Source: Sipunculus nudus
Lineage: Eukaryota; Annelida; Sipuncula; Golfingiida; Sipunculidae
DNA length: 64,000 nucleotides
Assembly: GCA_026874595.1 (NCBI GenBank)
Contig: CM049314.1
Coordinates: forward strand, 634,318-698,317
Reading direction: 5' to 3'
The notes below the pieces were generated by a model that saw only the letters and a list, made by a program, of their open reading frames with translations, did not search any database and was not told the DNA's origin. Shown piece after piece: positions 32,208 through 43,059 of the stretch (the first letter of the stretch is position 1; each line of letters opens with the position of its first letter). A program made the translations under genes and the position numbers.

Positions 32208-32262
32208 ATGGAAATTAAATGCCTGGTTTGCAATTCAAAGTGCCTAAGGTTCAACAAAGATG
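32208..32262 (+). other. Exon-like interval with a Cys motif
   Basis: An acceptor-like ATAACCTTAG precedes ATG; the frame reads MEIKCLVCNSKCLRFNK and meets a donor-like GATG then GTGAGT at 32,261-32,266. The C-x2-C-x3-C spacing could belong to a small zinc knuckle. It lies 26 bp after the recombinase remnant and may be unrelated. Too short for a confident call. Confidence 0.25.
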
Positions 32263-32379
32263 GTGAGTTGTGGAATGTTTTGATCTGCCAAACAATTTTA
32301 TCTATTTATATAATATCGTATTATAATAATTTTGTTTTTGGACAATTAGCGTTAATATTTTGCCAATTGGAATAATTAG

Positions 32380-32890
32380 TGCGAATAATGCTCACTTATG
32401 CTCACTTAAAGATACAGGTTGCCGAGATGCTGGTTAATTCCTCAACAGGATCATGGGAACGAACGTTAAATGACTGAACTGGTCTTTAACTACATGTTCC
32501 AGGCCATGAAAGCATATGTGTCCAGAGACAAGAAAGAAGGCACTTGCAACGAAGGTTTGGTTTACATCATGGCAACTAAGGTAGAAAAGGTCAGAGAACA
32601 TTGAGAAGTATTGAAGGGAGCAGCCACTCAAGGATAACTTCTATCAAAGGTCTGGAGTCTCCATCTCTGCCAAACCATGGAAGGAAAACTAAGATTCAAA
32701 CATGAAAACATGCAAGTATAAAAGCCTATTACCCAAATGGGAAGATGATGACAGTTCTGATATATCTGTAGATTATGATATAATAGATTCCATTAATGAT
32801 AACACTCCAAATCACCAAATTCTCCAAGGTGCAATGTCTACTTTGGAGAACACACGAAAAACACGGAGTGCAGAATCTGTCAGATTATAT
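32380..32890 (+). other. Low-repeat DNA with one acidic ORF
   Basis: A frame at 32,702-32,929 gives an acidic product (KWEDDDSSDISVDYDIID). A plus-strand stretch near 32,470-32,600 gives MFQAMKAYVSRDKK in another frame. No domain is recognised and the two are out of frame. The end of this interval merges with the duplicated segment described next. Confidence 0.3.
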
Positions 32891-33181
32891 AGCAAAGTTG
32901 AAGAAAATCTTTCTTTCATATATTTATGACTTGACCAGCACATGCATGTGAACATTTCAAGAGAGTTATAGCAGAAAGAAAGGCAGATGAACTCAAGAAA
33001 CTTCAAGACTTTGAATCATCACAACTCTGTAGCAATTCACTCTATGAAATTGAAGGTGACACTCATTGAATACCTTGAGTTAAGGAGATTCTTTTCATAT
33101 TTTGGCCGGAGGCTTGGAATAATTTTTTGTTCCCTTGCTCGGGAGAAAATGTCCGTTAAACGGTCGAAAAGAGGGGTCGCG

Positions 33182-33267
<86 letters not shown>

Positions 33268-33300
33268 GTTAAATCTTGCTACCCAAGAGAGGGCAGAAAA
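32890..33300 (+). repeat. Left copy of a 400-bp duplication around (TA)n
   Basis: GAAGAAAATCTTTCTTTC, AACATTTCAAGAGAGTTATAG, GACTTTGAATCATCACAACT, GAGAAAATGTCCGT and CTACCCAAGAGAGGGCAGAA appear in the same order at 33,590-33,960. The TA tract (33,185-33,264) is much longer here than in the right copy. Confidence 0.9.
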
Positions 33301-33572
33301 GACGGCATCAGCTGTGTGACGAAGACGCCCAAGACTTCGAACAGGAGTGGGACGGATCTGACGTTAAGTTTGTTGTTGAAGAAAAGAAACTACACGCAAG
33401 AAGACTTGTATTTGGAATGTGGTCGCCAGTGTTTAAGGCGATGTTTACGAGAATTTTTACAGAAAAACATCTTCAGGAGAAAACGGCCAAGGACTACCCA
33501 AACGGATCTCCCGACTCACGGGAACATGATCCCAGCCACATGACGGTCAACAGGTACCAGGATCAGCGGTGA
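33276..33572 (+). pseudogene. BTB/POZ domain fragment
   Basis: The open frame contains EWDGSDVKFVVEEKKLHARR followed by WSPVFKAMFTRIFTEK, the N-terminal half of a BTB/POZ domain: the D-V-x-F-V-V strand, the H-x-x-R helix and the SPVFKAMF helix. About 50 residues of a domain of about 100 are visible; after EKTAKDYP the match fades and the frame closes with TGA. There is no ATG before the domain because the 5' side is a (TA)n tract. The first 45 bp also occur at 33,917-33,955, where the sequence then diverges. BTB domains mediate dimerisation and Cullin-3 binding in many animal proteins. This copy is truncated on both sides and probably a pseudogene or one exon. Confidence 0.6.
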
Positions 33573-33589
33573 GGTCGAGTGGCAGAAAA

Positions 33590-33882
33590 TTTGAAGAAAA
33601 TCTTTCTTTCTTATATTGATGACTTTAACAGCACATGCATGTGAACATTTCAAGAGAGTTATAGCAGACAGAAAGGCAGATGAACTCGAGAAAGTTAAAG
33701 ACTTTGAATCATCACAACTCTGTAGGAATCCACTCTATGGAATTGAAGATGAGACTCATTAAATACTTTGAGTTAAGGAGATTCTTGGAGATTTTGAGAT
33801 TTTGCCCGGACGCTTGGGATAATTTTTTGCTCGTTTGCTCGGGAGAAAATGTCCGTAAAACGGTCAAAAATGAGGGGTCGCG

Positions 33883-33916
<34 letters not shown>

Positions 33917-33960
33917 GTTAAGTCTTGCTACCCAAGAGAGGGCAGAAAAGACGGCACACT
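33590..33960 (+). repeat. Right copy of the (TA)n-associated duplication
   Basis: Same ordered text as 32,890-33,300 with scattered substitutions and a shorter (TA)n (33,884-33,913). Its end joins a different sequence, GTGTTCAGAAGAGGTTGGTC, that itself recurs at about 34,332-34,365. Confidence 0.9.
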
Positions 33961-34390
33961 TCTGCAAGGTGTTCAGAAGAGGTTGGTCTTAAATAAATGG
34001 CCATAAGTCCAAAGACAGAGGGCAACCAGACTGTCTCTGAAGAAACCTAACAGAGAGGAGACACAGAGGAGCAATGAGAGCCAGAGGAGCAATGAGACCA
34101 AAAGGAGCAACGGGAGCGTGTCATCTTTGGGGGATGGTTGGCTCACTGCCAGTAAAACCCCTGCCAAAAGAGTAGTTACAAGATTGAATAGAAACAAAGA
34201 ACTCAATTGCCTAGCGACTCTGATGAAATCACTGACCTGGGTGTACCACTCACCAACTTACTAACAAACAAACTTGTACCAAATTCTTATCAACCACCAA
34301 GGAGTTTAAGTGTTTCATCAACCACCTCTGCCAGGTGTTCAGAAGAGGTTGGTCTTAAATAAATGGACCGAGAAACGATTCACATTCACA
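33960..34390 (+). other. Purine-rich sequence between two short direct repeats
   Basis: The text AGGTGTTCAGAAGAGGTTGG then TCTTAAATAAATGG occurs at about 33,968 and 34,330. Between them is a GAGGAGCAATGAGA-rich tract at 34,050-34,110. No convincing gene; the minus-strand Leu-rich frame is the complement of the purine tract. Confidence 0.5.
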
Positions 34391-34394
34391 AAAT

Positions 34395-34960
34395 CTTACA
34401 TTTCTATTATCATTATGGAAGACACGGTTGCAACGTGTCAGATACATGCAAACCACACAAAATTAACACGTGTAGTGCCCACATCCCTGAATATACAATT
34501 TTTAGTATCATTACAAATTCTTTCCTAAAACCTAGGCATGATAAAACAATCAACCTTTAATATGATGATGTGATGCTCCTTGAAGGAAGTACGCCAAACC
34601 ATGAAATGCGCCGTTTCGTTTGATGTATGCAGATGCAAGTCACTGCACTTCACAATTTTAATCCATCAGACTGGTTGAAAAACTCGGTTATGCTTTTCAT
34701 GAATATGCAGTTTATCTTGGCCTTAGAACAACAATCAAGAATGTTAAATTTTCTATTTTTTTTCTGGTAATGCCTTTCTGCATTTTCTCATTTCAATCCA
34801 TTCCATTTTTTTTCAGGAATGGTAGTAACTCATTGCGTCATCATGCTATATCGTGTGTGTGTGGGGGGAGAGAAGAGTTTCGTCTGCTCTGTCATGACAG
34901 CGCCCTCGGTTGGACTCCTACAAAAATATTTAAAAATTGTACATATATAGATTAGATATA
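34395..34960. repeat. Diverged copy of 3.88-4.46 kb
   Basis: Same ordered phrases as the left segment, including ATTATCATTATGGAA and the TTTTCAGGAATGG start of the ~145-bp interspersed repeat (34,815-34,945). Confidence 0.8.
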
Positions 34961-34984
34961 TAAACATACTTTCATACATCCATA

Positions 34985-34985
<1 letters not shown>

Positions 34986-35036
<51 letters not shown>
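34986..35036. repeat. (TA)n microsatellite
   Basis: About 25 uninterrupted TA units at the point where the duplicated segment meets TTTAGGACCATAA-type sequence. Confidence 0.95.
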
Positions 35037-35039
<3 letters not shown>

Positions 35040-36010
35040 CACTGTAAGTTTATTACCATAACACTGTTTGTTCAGGACTATAATACTGCATGTTTAGGAA
35101 CATAACATTCAACTTTATTTTGTATTGGTCCTGTATTTTCAACTTAATAGGTCTTTAAGTTTATTCAACTTAGGCTTATGTTGATTCCGAACTCAAGTTT
35201 TTTGTACATTCATGTGTCTTCAGTCCTCACTGGACATATGTACTTTCCAGTACATTTGCATTCAGTTTACCTGTCTGGATTCCGGTGTTTTTGTTCTCAG
35301 TTTAAATGTAAAGATTCATGTTCTTAGGCGCTCTACTTACCTCAGTACATCCCTTTGCTTTGATTGACAGTTTTCCTAGGAACATTACTCTGCTGTCACC
35401 TCAATTTGACTCTTCCCATTCCTATGCTTTGACTTTCAGTTCAGCTCTGCATATTGCTCTGCTTTACTTACCTCGTAAATCACTTTGGTTTGATAATTAT
35501 TTTCCCTCTGTATATTGCTTTGCTTTCGCATTCACTGTAGCACTGTACATTCGTGTGTTTTCTTTCCCCACTTGACTTAATAACTGTTCAATGCTTGAGC
35601 CCTCAGTTTTCACCTTGGGATACCAATTTTAGTTCTCAACTCAACTGCGAAGAGTAGCATACTATGACGCTATACTTACTTCAGTACATCAATTTGGTTT
35701 GATCCGCAGCTGTTCCATTGTATATTCCTCTGCTGTTATTCATTTTGACTCTGTCCATTGTTGTGCTTTGACTCTCTCATAAACTGTCTCTTTTAACCGT
35801 CAACTTACCTCGTAAATCACTTGGGTTTGACCCTCATTATATTCTCTATACACTTTTGTACTTTATTTCACAGTGTACCTCTGGACATTGGTGTCTTTTC
35901 ACCGCTCAGTTTACCTCTATCTTTTACTTTCCTTTGGTTATAAGTGTAACGTGAAACAGCAAGGGGCCGCAACATCCTAGATAAATACAAACATATGTAA
36001 ATACATACCG
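35040..36010. repeat. Older copy of the CTC-rich repeat domain
   Basis: A single 103-bp-type unit (35,060-35,160) is followed by about 800 bp matching the CTC-rich modules of the 1,785-bp unit, more diverged than the copies at 6-17 kb, which match each other closely. This appears to be an old copy that escaped homogenisation. Confidence 0.8.
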
Positions 36011-36016
36011 TTTTTT

Positions 36017-36295
36017 CAGGAATGGGCAGTCAATCATTACGTCATCATGATATCTTTTGTGTGAGGGGGAATGGTTCATCTGCTCCGTTAACAGCGCAAT
36101 CTGGGTCGGACTCCTACAACAAGTATTTAAGAATTGTACACTGTGTAACATTTTTTTTATTTTAATGGAATTACATATATTGAATTATACTTTTAAGCTG
36201 AGGACCATATCACGGTATGTTAAGGACCATAACAATGTAAGTTTATGACCATACCACTGTTTTTTCAAGACTGTTATACTGCATGTTTATGATGT
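36017..36295 (+). repeat. ~145-bp interspersed repeat plus TTTAGGACCATAA-type tail
   Basis: The ~145-bp repeat is followed by GTATGTTAAGGACCATAACA and related text that matches 4,500-4,640 closely and then stops at about 36,293, joining CTC-rich sequence. Confidence 0.85.
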
Positions 36296-36960
36296 GTCTT
36301 CACTCCTCACTGGACCTTTGTACCTTCCAGTGCATTCGCATTGTATTTACCTCTCTCGATTCCTGTGCTTTGGTTCTCAGTTCACCTGTGAAGATTGATG
36401 TGCTTAGACGCTCTACTTACCTCAGTACATCCCTTTGCTTTGATTTTCAGTTTTCCTACGTACATTACTCTGCTCTGACTTAGTTTGACTCTGTAGATTC
36501 CTGTGCTTTGACTTTCAGTTCAGCTCTGCACGTTCATCTGCTTTACTTACCTCGTAAATCACTTTGCTTTGATGATCATTTCCCTCTGTATATTGCTTTG
36601 CTTATGCATTCACTGTAGCCCTGTACATTTGTGTGTTTTCATTCCTCACTTGACTTAATTACTGTAAAATGCTTAAGCACTCAGTTTACATCTTTGGATT
36701 CCAATTTTGGTTCTCAATCCAACTGCTAAGAGTAGTGTGCTTGGACGCTCTACTTACCTCAGTACATCAACATGTTTTGATCCTCAGCTTTTCCATTGTA
36801 TATTCCTCTGCTGTGACTCATTTTAACTATGTCCACTGTTGTGCTTAAGTTGATCAGTATAGCTTAAGTTGATAAACTTAAGATTCAACATAACTAAGTT
36901 GACCAACTTAAGATTTAACTTAACCGTAAGTTGGTGTCTTTTCAGCTCTCAGTTTACCTC
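36296..36960 (+). repeat. Recent copy of the 0.85-1.0 kb unit
   Basis: Close match to units at 12-17 kb, including CTGTTGTGCTTAAGTTGATC at the 3' end (36,836). The closeness contrasts with the older copy at 35.2-36.0 kb right beside it. Confidence 0.9.
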
Positions 36961-37067
36961 TGTCTTTTTTTTACTTTCCCTTGGCCCTAAGTGTAACGTG
37001 AAACAGCGAGGGACCGCGACGTCCTAGATTAATATATACATATATACATACATACATACCCTTTTTT

Positions 37068-37270
37068 TAGGAATAGGCAGTCAATCATTACGTCATCATG
37101 ATATCTTTTGTGTGAGGGGGATGGTTTCATCTAGTCTGCCAAAAGCGCGCCCTGATCCGGACTCCTACAACAATTATTTAAGAATTGTACACTGTGTACC
37201 ATTTTTTAATGAAATTATATATATTTAAATATAATTTATAGATATATCATAAAATAGAATATGTATATGC
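37068..37270 (+). repeat. ~145-bp interspersed repeat, most 3' copy
   Basis: Same text as at 7,287 and 9,071 including AAAAGCGCGCCCTGATCCGG, continuing into AAATATAATTTATAGATATATC before the TA tract. Confidence 0.9.
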
Positions 37271-37289
37271 AAATAAAGGACTGTTCGTG

Positions 37290-37291
37290 AT

Positions 37292-37332
<41 letters not shown>

Positions 37333-37531
37333 TATATATCTGTATATATTGAAAGAATGGTTGTGAAGGGAATATATAGATATATATATATATCTTTGTG
37401 TAAATGTATATATATATATATGTATATGTGTGTGTCTGTGTGTTTGTGTGTGTATCTGCATATATGTATCAATATATATCTGTATATATGGAAAGCATAG
37501 TAATGATGTAATGATGGGGAAAATACATATG

Positions 37532-37575
<44 letters not shown>

Positions 37576-37760
37576 ATACATCCATATATATAAGTTTCAA
37601 CTATATTTTAAGCTTCAGTCTAGGATAATAACACTGTAAGTTTATTATCATAACAGTGACGTTAAACTGCCAGTAGGCGCCACGTCCTAGAGTTATACAT
37701 ACATACAAACATACATACATACACACATATATACATACATGTATATACAGATATATATAT
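37290..37760. repeat. (TA)n, (TG)n and (CATA)n microsatellite cluster
   Basis: TA tracts at 37,297-37,328 and 37,537-37,572, a TG-rich part near 37,425-37,455 and CATACATACA near 37,700. It includes another GTGACGTTAAACTGCC and GGCGCCACGTCCTAGA module. Low-complexity ORFs (Ile/Tyr repeats) are not genes. Confidence 0.9.
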
Positions 37761-37769
37761 ATGTATTAC

Positions 37770-40352
37770 TAGGGGCATGTAGCTTATAATTTCACCGGGC
37801 CGGCCGTCTGATTCGCGTATGACTTTATTGTAAAGATTGGCTTGCGCGCGCCTTTTAATAATTTAAAAAGAACCCATGCTTTGTCCTCGACTTTTATATA
37901 GAACTGTTGAGAATATTCTTACCCGTCTGTTCCTTTAAACCCCGAATAAATATGTTGAACGATGCATTAACGCCGAATATTTCCTAAAGGAATAGAGCTT
38001 ATAATTTCACCGTTCCGGCCGTCTGATTCGCGCATGGCTTAATTGTAAAGATTGGCTTGCGCGTGCCTTTTAATAATTTAAAAAGAACCCATATTTTGTA
38101 CTCGGCTTTTATATAGAACTGTTGAGAATATTCTTACCGGTCTGTTCCTTTAAACCACGAAAAAATATGTTGAACGATGTATTAACGCCGAATATTTCCT
38201 AAAGGTATGTAGCTTGTAATTTCACCGGGCCGGCCGTCTGATTCGCGCATGGCTTAATTGTAAAGATTGGCTTGCGCGTGCCTTTTAATAATTTAAAAAG
38301 AACCCATATTTTGTACTCGGCTTTTATATAGAACTGTTGAGAATATTCTTACCCTTCTGTTCCTTTAAACCCCGCATAAATATGCTGAACGATGTGTTAA
38401 CGCCGAATATTTCCTAGGGGCATGTAGCTTGTAATTTCACCCGGACGGCCGTCTGCTTCGCGTATGGTTTAATTGTAAAGATTGGCTTGCGAGCGCCTTT
38501 TAATAATTTAAAAAGAACCCATGCTTTGTCCTCGGCTTTTATATAGAACTGTTGAGAATATTCTTACCCTTCTGTTCCTTTTAAACCCCGCATAAATATG
38601 CTGAACCATGTGTTAACGCCGAATATTTCCTAGGGGCATGTAGCTTGTAATTTCACCGGGCCGGCCGTCTGATTCGCGTATGGCTTTATTGTAAAGATTG
38701 GCTTGCGCGCGCCTTTTAATAATTTAAAAAGAACCCATGCTTTGTACTCGGCTTTTATATAGAACTGTTGAGAATATTCTTACCCGTCTGTTCCTTTAAA
38801 CCACGAAAAAATATGTTGAATGATGTATTAACGCCGAATATTTCCTAAAGGTATGTAGCTTGTAATTTCACCCGGACGGCCGTCTGCTTCGCGTATGGTT
38901 TAATTGTAAAGATTGGCTTGCGAGCGCCTTTTAATAATTTAAAAAGAACCCATGCTTTGTCCTCGGCTTTTATATAGAACTGTTGAGAATATTCCTACCC
39001 TTCTGTTCCTTTAAACCCCGAATAAATATGCTGAACGATGTGTTAACGCCGAATATTTCCTAGGGGCATGTAGCTTGTAATTTCACCGGGCCGGCCGTCT
39101 GATTCGCGTATGGCTTTATTGTAAAGTTTGGCTTGCGCGCGCCTTTTAATAATTTAAAAAGAACCCATGCTTTGTCCTCGGCTTTTATATAGAACTGTTG
39201 AGAATATTCTTACCCTTCTGTTCCTTTAAACCCCGAATAAATATGTTGAACGATGTATTAACGCCGAATATTTCCTAAATGTATGTAGCTTGTAATTTCA
39301 CCCGGACGGCCGTCTGATTCGCGTATGGCTTTATTGTAAAGATTGTCTTGCGCGCGCCTTTTAATAATTTAAAAAGAACCCATGCTTTGTCCTCGGCTTT
39401 TATATAGAACTGTTGAGAATATTCCTACCCTTCTGTTCCTTTAAACCCCGAATAAATATGCTGAACGATGTGTTAACGCCGAATATTTCCTAGGGGCATG
39501 TAGCTTGTAATTTCACCGGGCCGGCCGTCTGATTCGCGTATGGCTTTATTGTAAAGTTTGGCTTGCGCGCGCCTTTTAATAATTTAAAAAGAACCCATGC
39601 TTTGTCCTCGGCTTTTATATAGAACTGTTGAGAATATTCTTACCCTTCTGTTCCTTTAAACCCCGAATAAATATGTTGAACGATGTATTAACGCCGAATA
39701 TTTCCTAAATGTATGTAGCTTGTAATTTCACCCGGACGGCCGTCTGATTCGCGTATGGCTTTATTGTAAAGATTGTCTTGCGCGCGCCTTTTAATAATTT
39801 AAAAAGAACCCATGCTTTGTCCTCGGCTTTTATATAGAACTGTTGAGAATATTCCTACCCTTCTGTTCCTTTAAACCCCGAATAAATATGCTGAACGATG
39901 TGTTAACGCCGAATATTTCCTAGGGGCATGTAGCTTGTAATTTCACCGGGCCGGCCGTCTGATTCGCGTATGGCTTTATTGTAAAGTTTGGCTTGCGCGC
40001 GCCTTTTAATAATTTAAAAAGAACCCATGCTTTGTCCTCGGCTTTTATATAGAACTGTTGAGAATATTCTTACCCTTCTGTTCCTTTAAACCCCGAATAA
40101 ATATGTTGAACGATGTATTAACGCCGAATATTTCCTAAATGTATGTAGCTTGTAATTTCACCCGGACGGCCGTCTGATTCGCGTATGGCTTTATTGTAAA
40201 GATTGTCTTGCGCGCGCCTTTTAATAATTTAAAAAGAACCCATGCTTTGTCCTCGGTCCTAATATAGAACTGTTGAGAATATTCTTACCCGTCTGTTCCT
40301 TTAAACCACGAAAAAATATGTTGAACGATGTGTTCACGCCGAATATTTCCTA
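37770..40352 (+). repeat. 215-bp satellite, 12 units
   Basis: The landmark AACGCCGAATATTTCCTA recurs at 215-bp spacing (37,971, 38,186, 38,401, 38,617, 38,832, 39,047, 39,262, 39,477, 39,692, 39,907, 40,122, and a mutated one at 40,337). Units contain CACCGGGCCGGCCGTCTG or CACCCGGACGGCCGTCTG, a GCGCGCGCC core and TTTTAATAATTTAAAAAG. Edges decay: the last unit changes to TCCTAATATAGAAC and is followed by unrelated AT-rich DNA. Confidence 0.97.
39061..40350 (+). repeat. 430-bp higher-order repeat, 3 periods
   Basis: Two monomer types alternate: one with GGGCCGGCCGTCTG and GTAAAGTTTGGC, the other with CCCGGACGGCCGTCTG and GTAAAGATTGTC. The dimer repeats three times with almost no differences (starts 39,061, 39,491, 39,921), a recently amplified dimer. 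Confidence 0.95.
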
Positions 40353-41520
40353 TGGGCATGCAGCTTTAATTTTTATTTATTTTTTTTTGTTTTATTGTAA
40401 AGACTGGCGTTTTGATTATTTAAAAAAATCCATGCCAAGAATAGGCAATGAAACTCGCGGAATATTATGACTTGTTCGTCGTTTTAATAATGGCCGTTTA
40501 TCTTAAAACGCCCAATTTCTAAGAATTAATTATGCGAGCCTGTCGTTTTAAACTGTTTAATGGGGCGACTCTCGCTCTACCACGGCTCTGTTCTAAAAGA
40601 TTTCGTTGTATTTGCACGCGGGTAATTCTAAAAATGCTTCACCGAACTGGACTGAAGGAAGCGTACGCAATATTGTGTATTTCTCGTGTCTTTCCCCTTG
40701 GCCTCGTATTTTAAAACACGCACTTATAACCAATTAATAAGGAGAGCGTGTAAATTCATACAAGTACTAGCATCACACTAGCTCTGACACTGATTTCTAA
40801 CCGCCCTGTCTTCAATTTCCGTCATCGCGCTCTTCGAAACGCATAAATATGTTGTTTGGTTGGTTGAAATCTGACGTTTTTAACATATGAATTATGAGAG
40901 GGCGCTGCTCCATGTGGGTGTGCAAAGAAAAGCAACACAGAAATACACCATTTGTTTATTGATATTCATCAGCATTCACAAAGTAAACAGCAACCAATAT
41001 TCCTGTAAAAACTGCCATGGTGGATAAAAAACAGCCAGCTACAAAATAAATATGATAAATATCAGAAGAAAAGGGCCTTACCAGTGTGTCCAAATCCTGC
41101 ACTGATCCTGAAATCCTGATCTTGACTGTGAGCGTTTACATCTATGCAATGCAAGCTGCGTCAGTGAGGGTACTTGGCTCCGCCCACTTTGGAACACGTG
41201 CAAGCCAGAGCGTGGGAACAATGCACACCGTATCGCCTGGCAAAGGCCAGGCACATGAAGAGTGTGGTTTTGTATAATAGGTAAAAGAAAGAAAGCCAAT
41301 TTTCATATTATTTCTTGAAATGTACACGTCGTGACAAAATAAAATGAAATATGGCGAGCTTTACAAACATACAAACACATTTAGCGCAAACAATTGCAAA
41401 TTGGAAGAGATATTTTTTCTGTGTGGCATGATGGTTTGACGCTTCAAGCGATGTAAGGCCACACATGAAAACTATCGTTCTACGTAATTCTTGATGGATC
41501 TTTTGTTTTCATGTACAGGC
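40353..41520. other. Low-copy sequence between satellites
   Basis: No tandem repeats and no long ORF. It is somewhat less AT-rich than its surroundings. It contains GC-box-like CCGCCC at 41,180-41,185 (minus-strand GGGCGG), E-box-like CACGTG at 41,199 and the possible micro-gene described separately. Confidence 0.5.
40956..41018 (-). CDS. Possible micro-ORF in a compact minus-strand gene
   Basis: On the minus strand an acceptor-like TTTATTTTGTAG ends at 41,039 and is followed by 20 bp and then ATG in a near-ideal initiation context (CCACCATGG). The ATG opens 20 codons for a mostly hydrophobic peptide (AVFTGILVAVYFV core) that ends at TAA. A donor-like CACTG then GTAAGG lies at 41,081, so a 43-bp intron is possible, which is unusually short. 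A GC box is about 100 bp further upstream. An AATAAA overlaps the stop codon, too early for a usual polyadenylation signal. The arrangement is striking but each element is short, and chance is a real alternative. Confidence 0.2.
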   Translation of the reverse strand: MAVFTGILVAVYFVNADEYQ

Positions 41521-41577
41521 TTTGTACTATGGTGTATATATATATAAATGTCCCTGCATGTCTAATGTATGTAATAA

Positions 41578-42830
41578 CGAGGTTACTCATTTTACCGCGC
41601 GCTTGTTCATAATAACGAGGTGGTTCACTGTACAGCGGATGTTCATAAAAACGACGTTATTCATAATAACTAGCTGGTCCATAAAAACATGGTTTTCCAT
41701 AATAATGAGGTTTTTCACTAAAACAAGATTGTCCATAGTAACGAGGTTATCCCAAATAATGATGTTGTCCATAATAACGAGGATGTTCATAAAAACTAGT
41801 AATAACAAGGTTGTTCATGGTAACAAGCTTCTACATAAAAAAGAGGATGTACATATTAACAATATTGTCCATAATTACGAGGACATTACGAGAATTTGTC
41901 CATAACAATGAGCTTGTACATAATAACGATCATGTTCGTAATAACAAGGTGGTCCAAAGTAACGTGGTTGTCCATAATAAGGAAGATGTTCATGATAACG
42001 AGGATGTTCACAATAACAAGATTGTCCATAATAACGAGGTTGTCCATAATAACGAGGATGGTCAAAAAAAAACAAGAATTTTCACTATAACAAGATTGTC
42101 CATAATAACGAGGTTGTCCATAATAATGAGGATGTTCGTAAAAACAAGGTTGTTCACTATATCAAGATTGACCATAAGAACGAGGTTGTGCATCAAAATG
42201 AGGTTGTCCATAATAACGTGTTTGTCCATAATAACGAGGTTGTCCATAACAACGATGATGTTATTGACAACGATGATGTTCATAATAACAAGGTGGTCCA
42301 TAATAATGAGGTTGTCCAAAATAATGGGGTTGGCCATAATAACGGGGTTATAATAACGAGGATGGTCGTAAAAACGAGGATGTTCACTATAACAAGTTTG
42401 TCCATAATAACGAGATTGTCCATAATAATAAGGATGTTCGTTAAAACAAGGTCGTTCACCATAACAAGATTGACCATAATAAAGAGGTTGTGCATCAAAA
42501 TGAGGTTTTCCATAAAAACGTGGTTGTCTATAATAACGAGGATGTCCAAAATAACGAAGATGTTCATGGTAACGATGATGTTCATAATAACAAGGTGGTT
42601 CATAAAAGCGAGGTTGTCCATAATAATGAGGTTGTCCATAATAACGAGCTTGTCCATAATCATGAGGTTTTTCACTCTTATAAGATTGACCATAATAACG
42701 AGGTTGTCCATAATTATGAGGTTGTCCATAATAATGAAATTGTCCATAATAACGAAGATGTTCATAACAACGAGATTTTTCATAATAACCAGGTTGTCCA
42801 TAATAACAAGATTGTACGTTTTGGACCATA
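41578..42830 (+). repeat. 18-bp minisatellite, GTTGTCCAT variant
   Basis: About 65-70 units of CATAATAACGAGGTTGTC with variants. Within it, longer stretches repeat (for example GAGGTTGTGCATCAAAATGA at about 42,182 and 42,484), a roughly 300-bp higher-order period. Multi-frame ORFs up to 255 codons on the minus strand (YYGQPR-type hexapeptides) follow from the 18-bp period. Confidence 0.95.
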
Positions 42831-43059
42831 ATACTGTAAGTTTAGGACCATAACACTGTACCATAAGGTAAGTTTTGGACTAAACACTTGTCCATTATAA
42901 CCAATTTGTATTTTATAACTATGCTGGATATTATAACCAGCTTTCACTAAGCTTACGATTAGGACTATAACATTGTAAGTTTAGGACCAATGACAACCCG
43001 GTTATACTTACCACACTGGTTATACTGACCACACTGGTTATAATGACCACAATGGCTAC
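42831..43059. repeat. TTTAGGACCATAA motifs and a decayed 18-bp array
   Basis: TTTAGGACCATAACACTGTA is followed by a third 18-bp variant, CTGGTTATACTGACCACA, before the 169-bp array begins inside CTTTAATTATCTTGAAAACT. Confidence 0.8.

Noticed and set aside
37225-37581. Ile/Tyr-rich frames in the microsatellite cluster
   Set aside because: Direct translation of (TA)n and (CATA)n.
42062-42829. 255-codon minus-strand frame of YYGQPR-like hexapeptides
   Set aside because: It comes from the 18-bp minisatellite. Other frames on both strands are open too, the repeat unit drifts without codon-position bias that I can see, and no start or splice context supports it.
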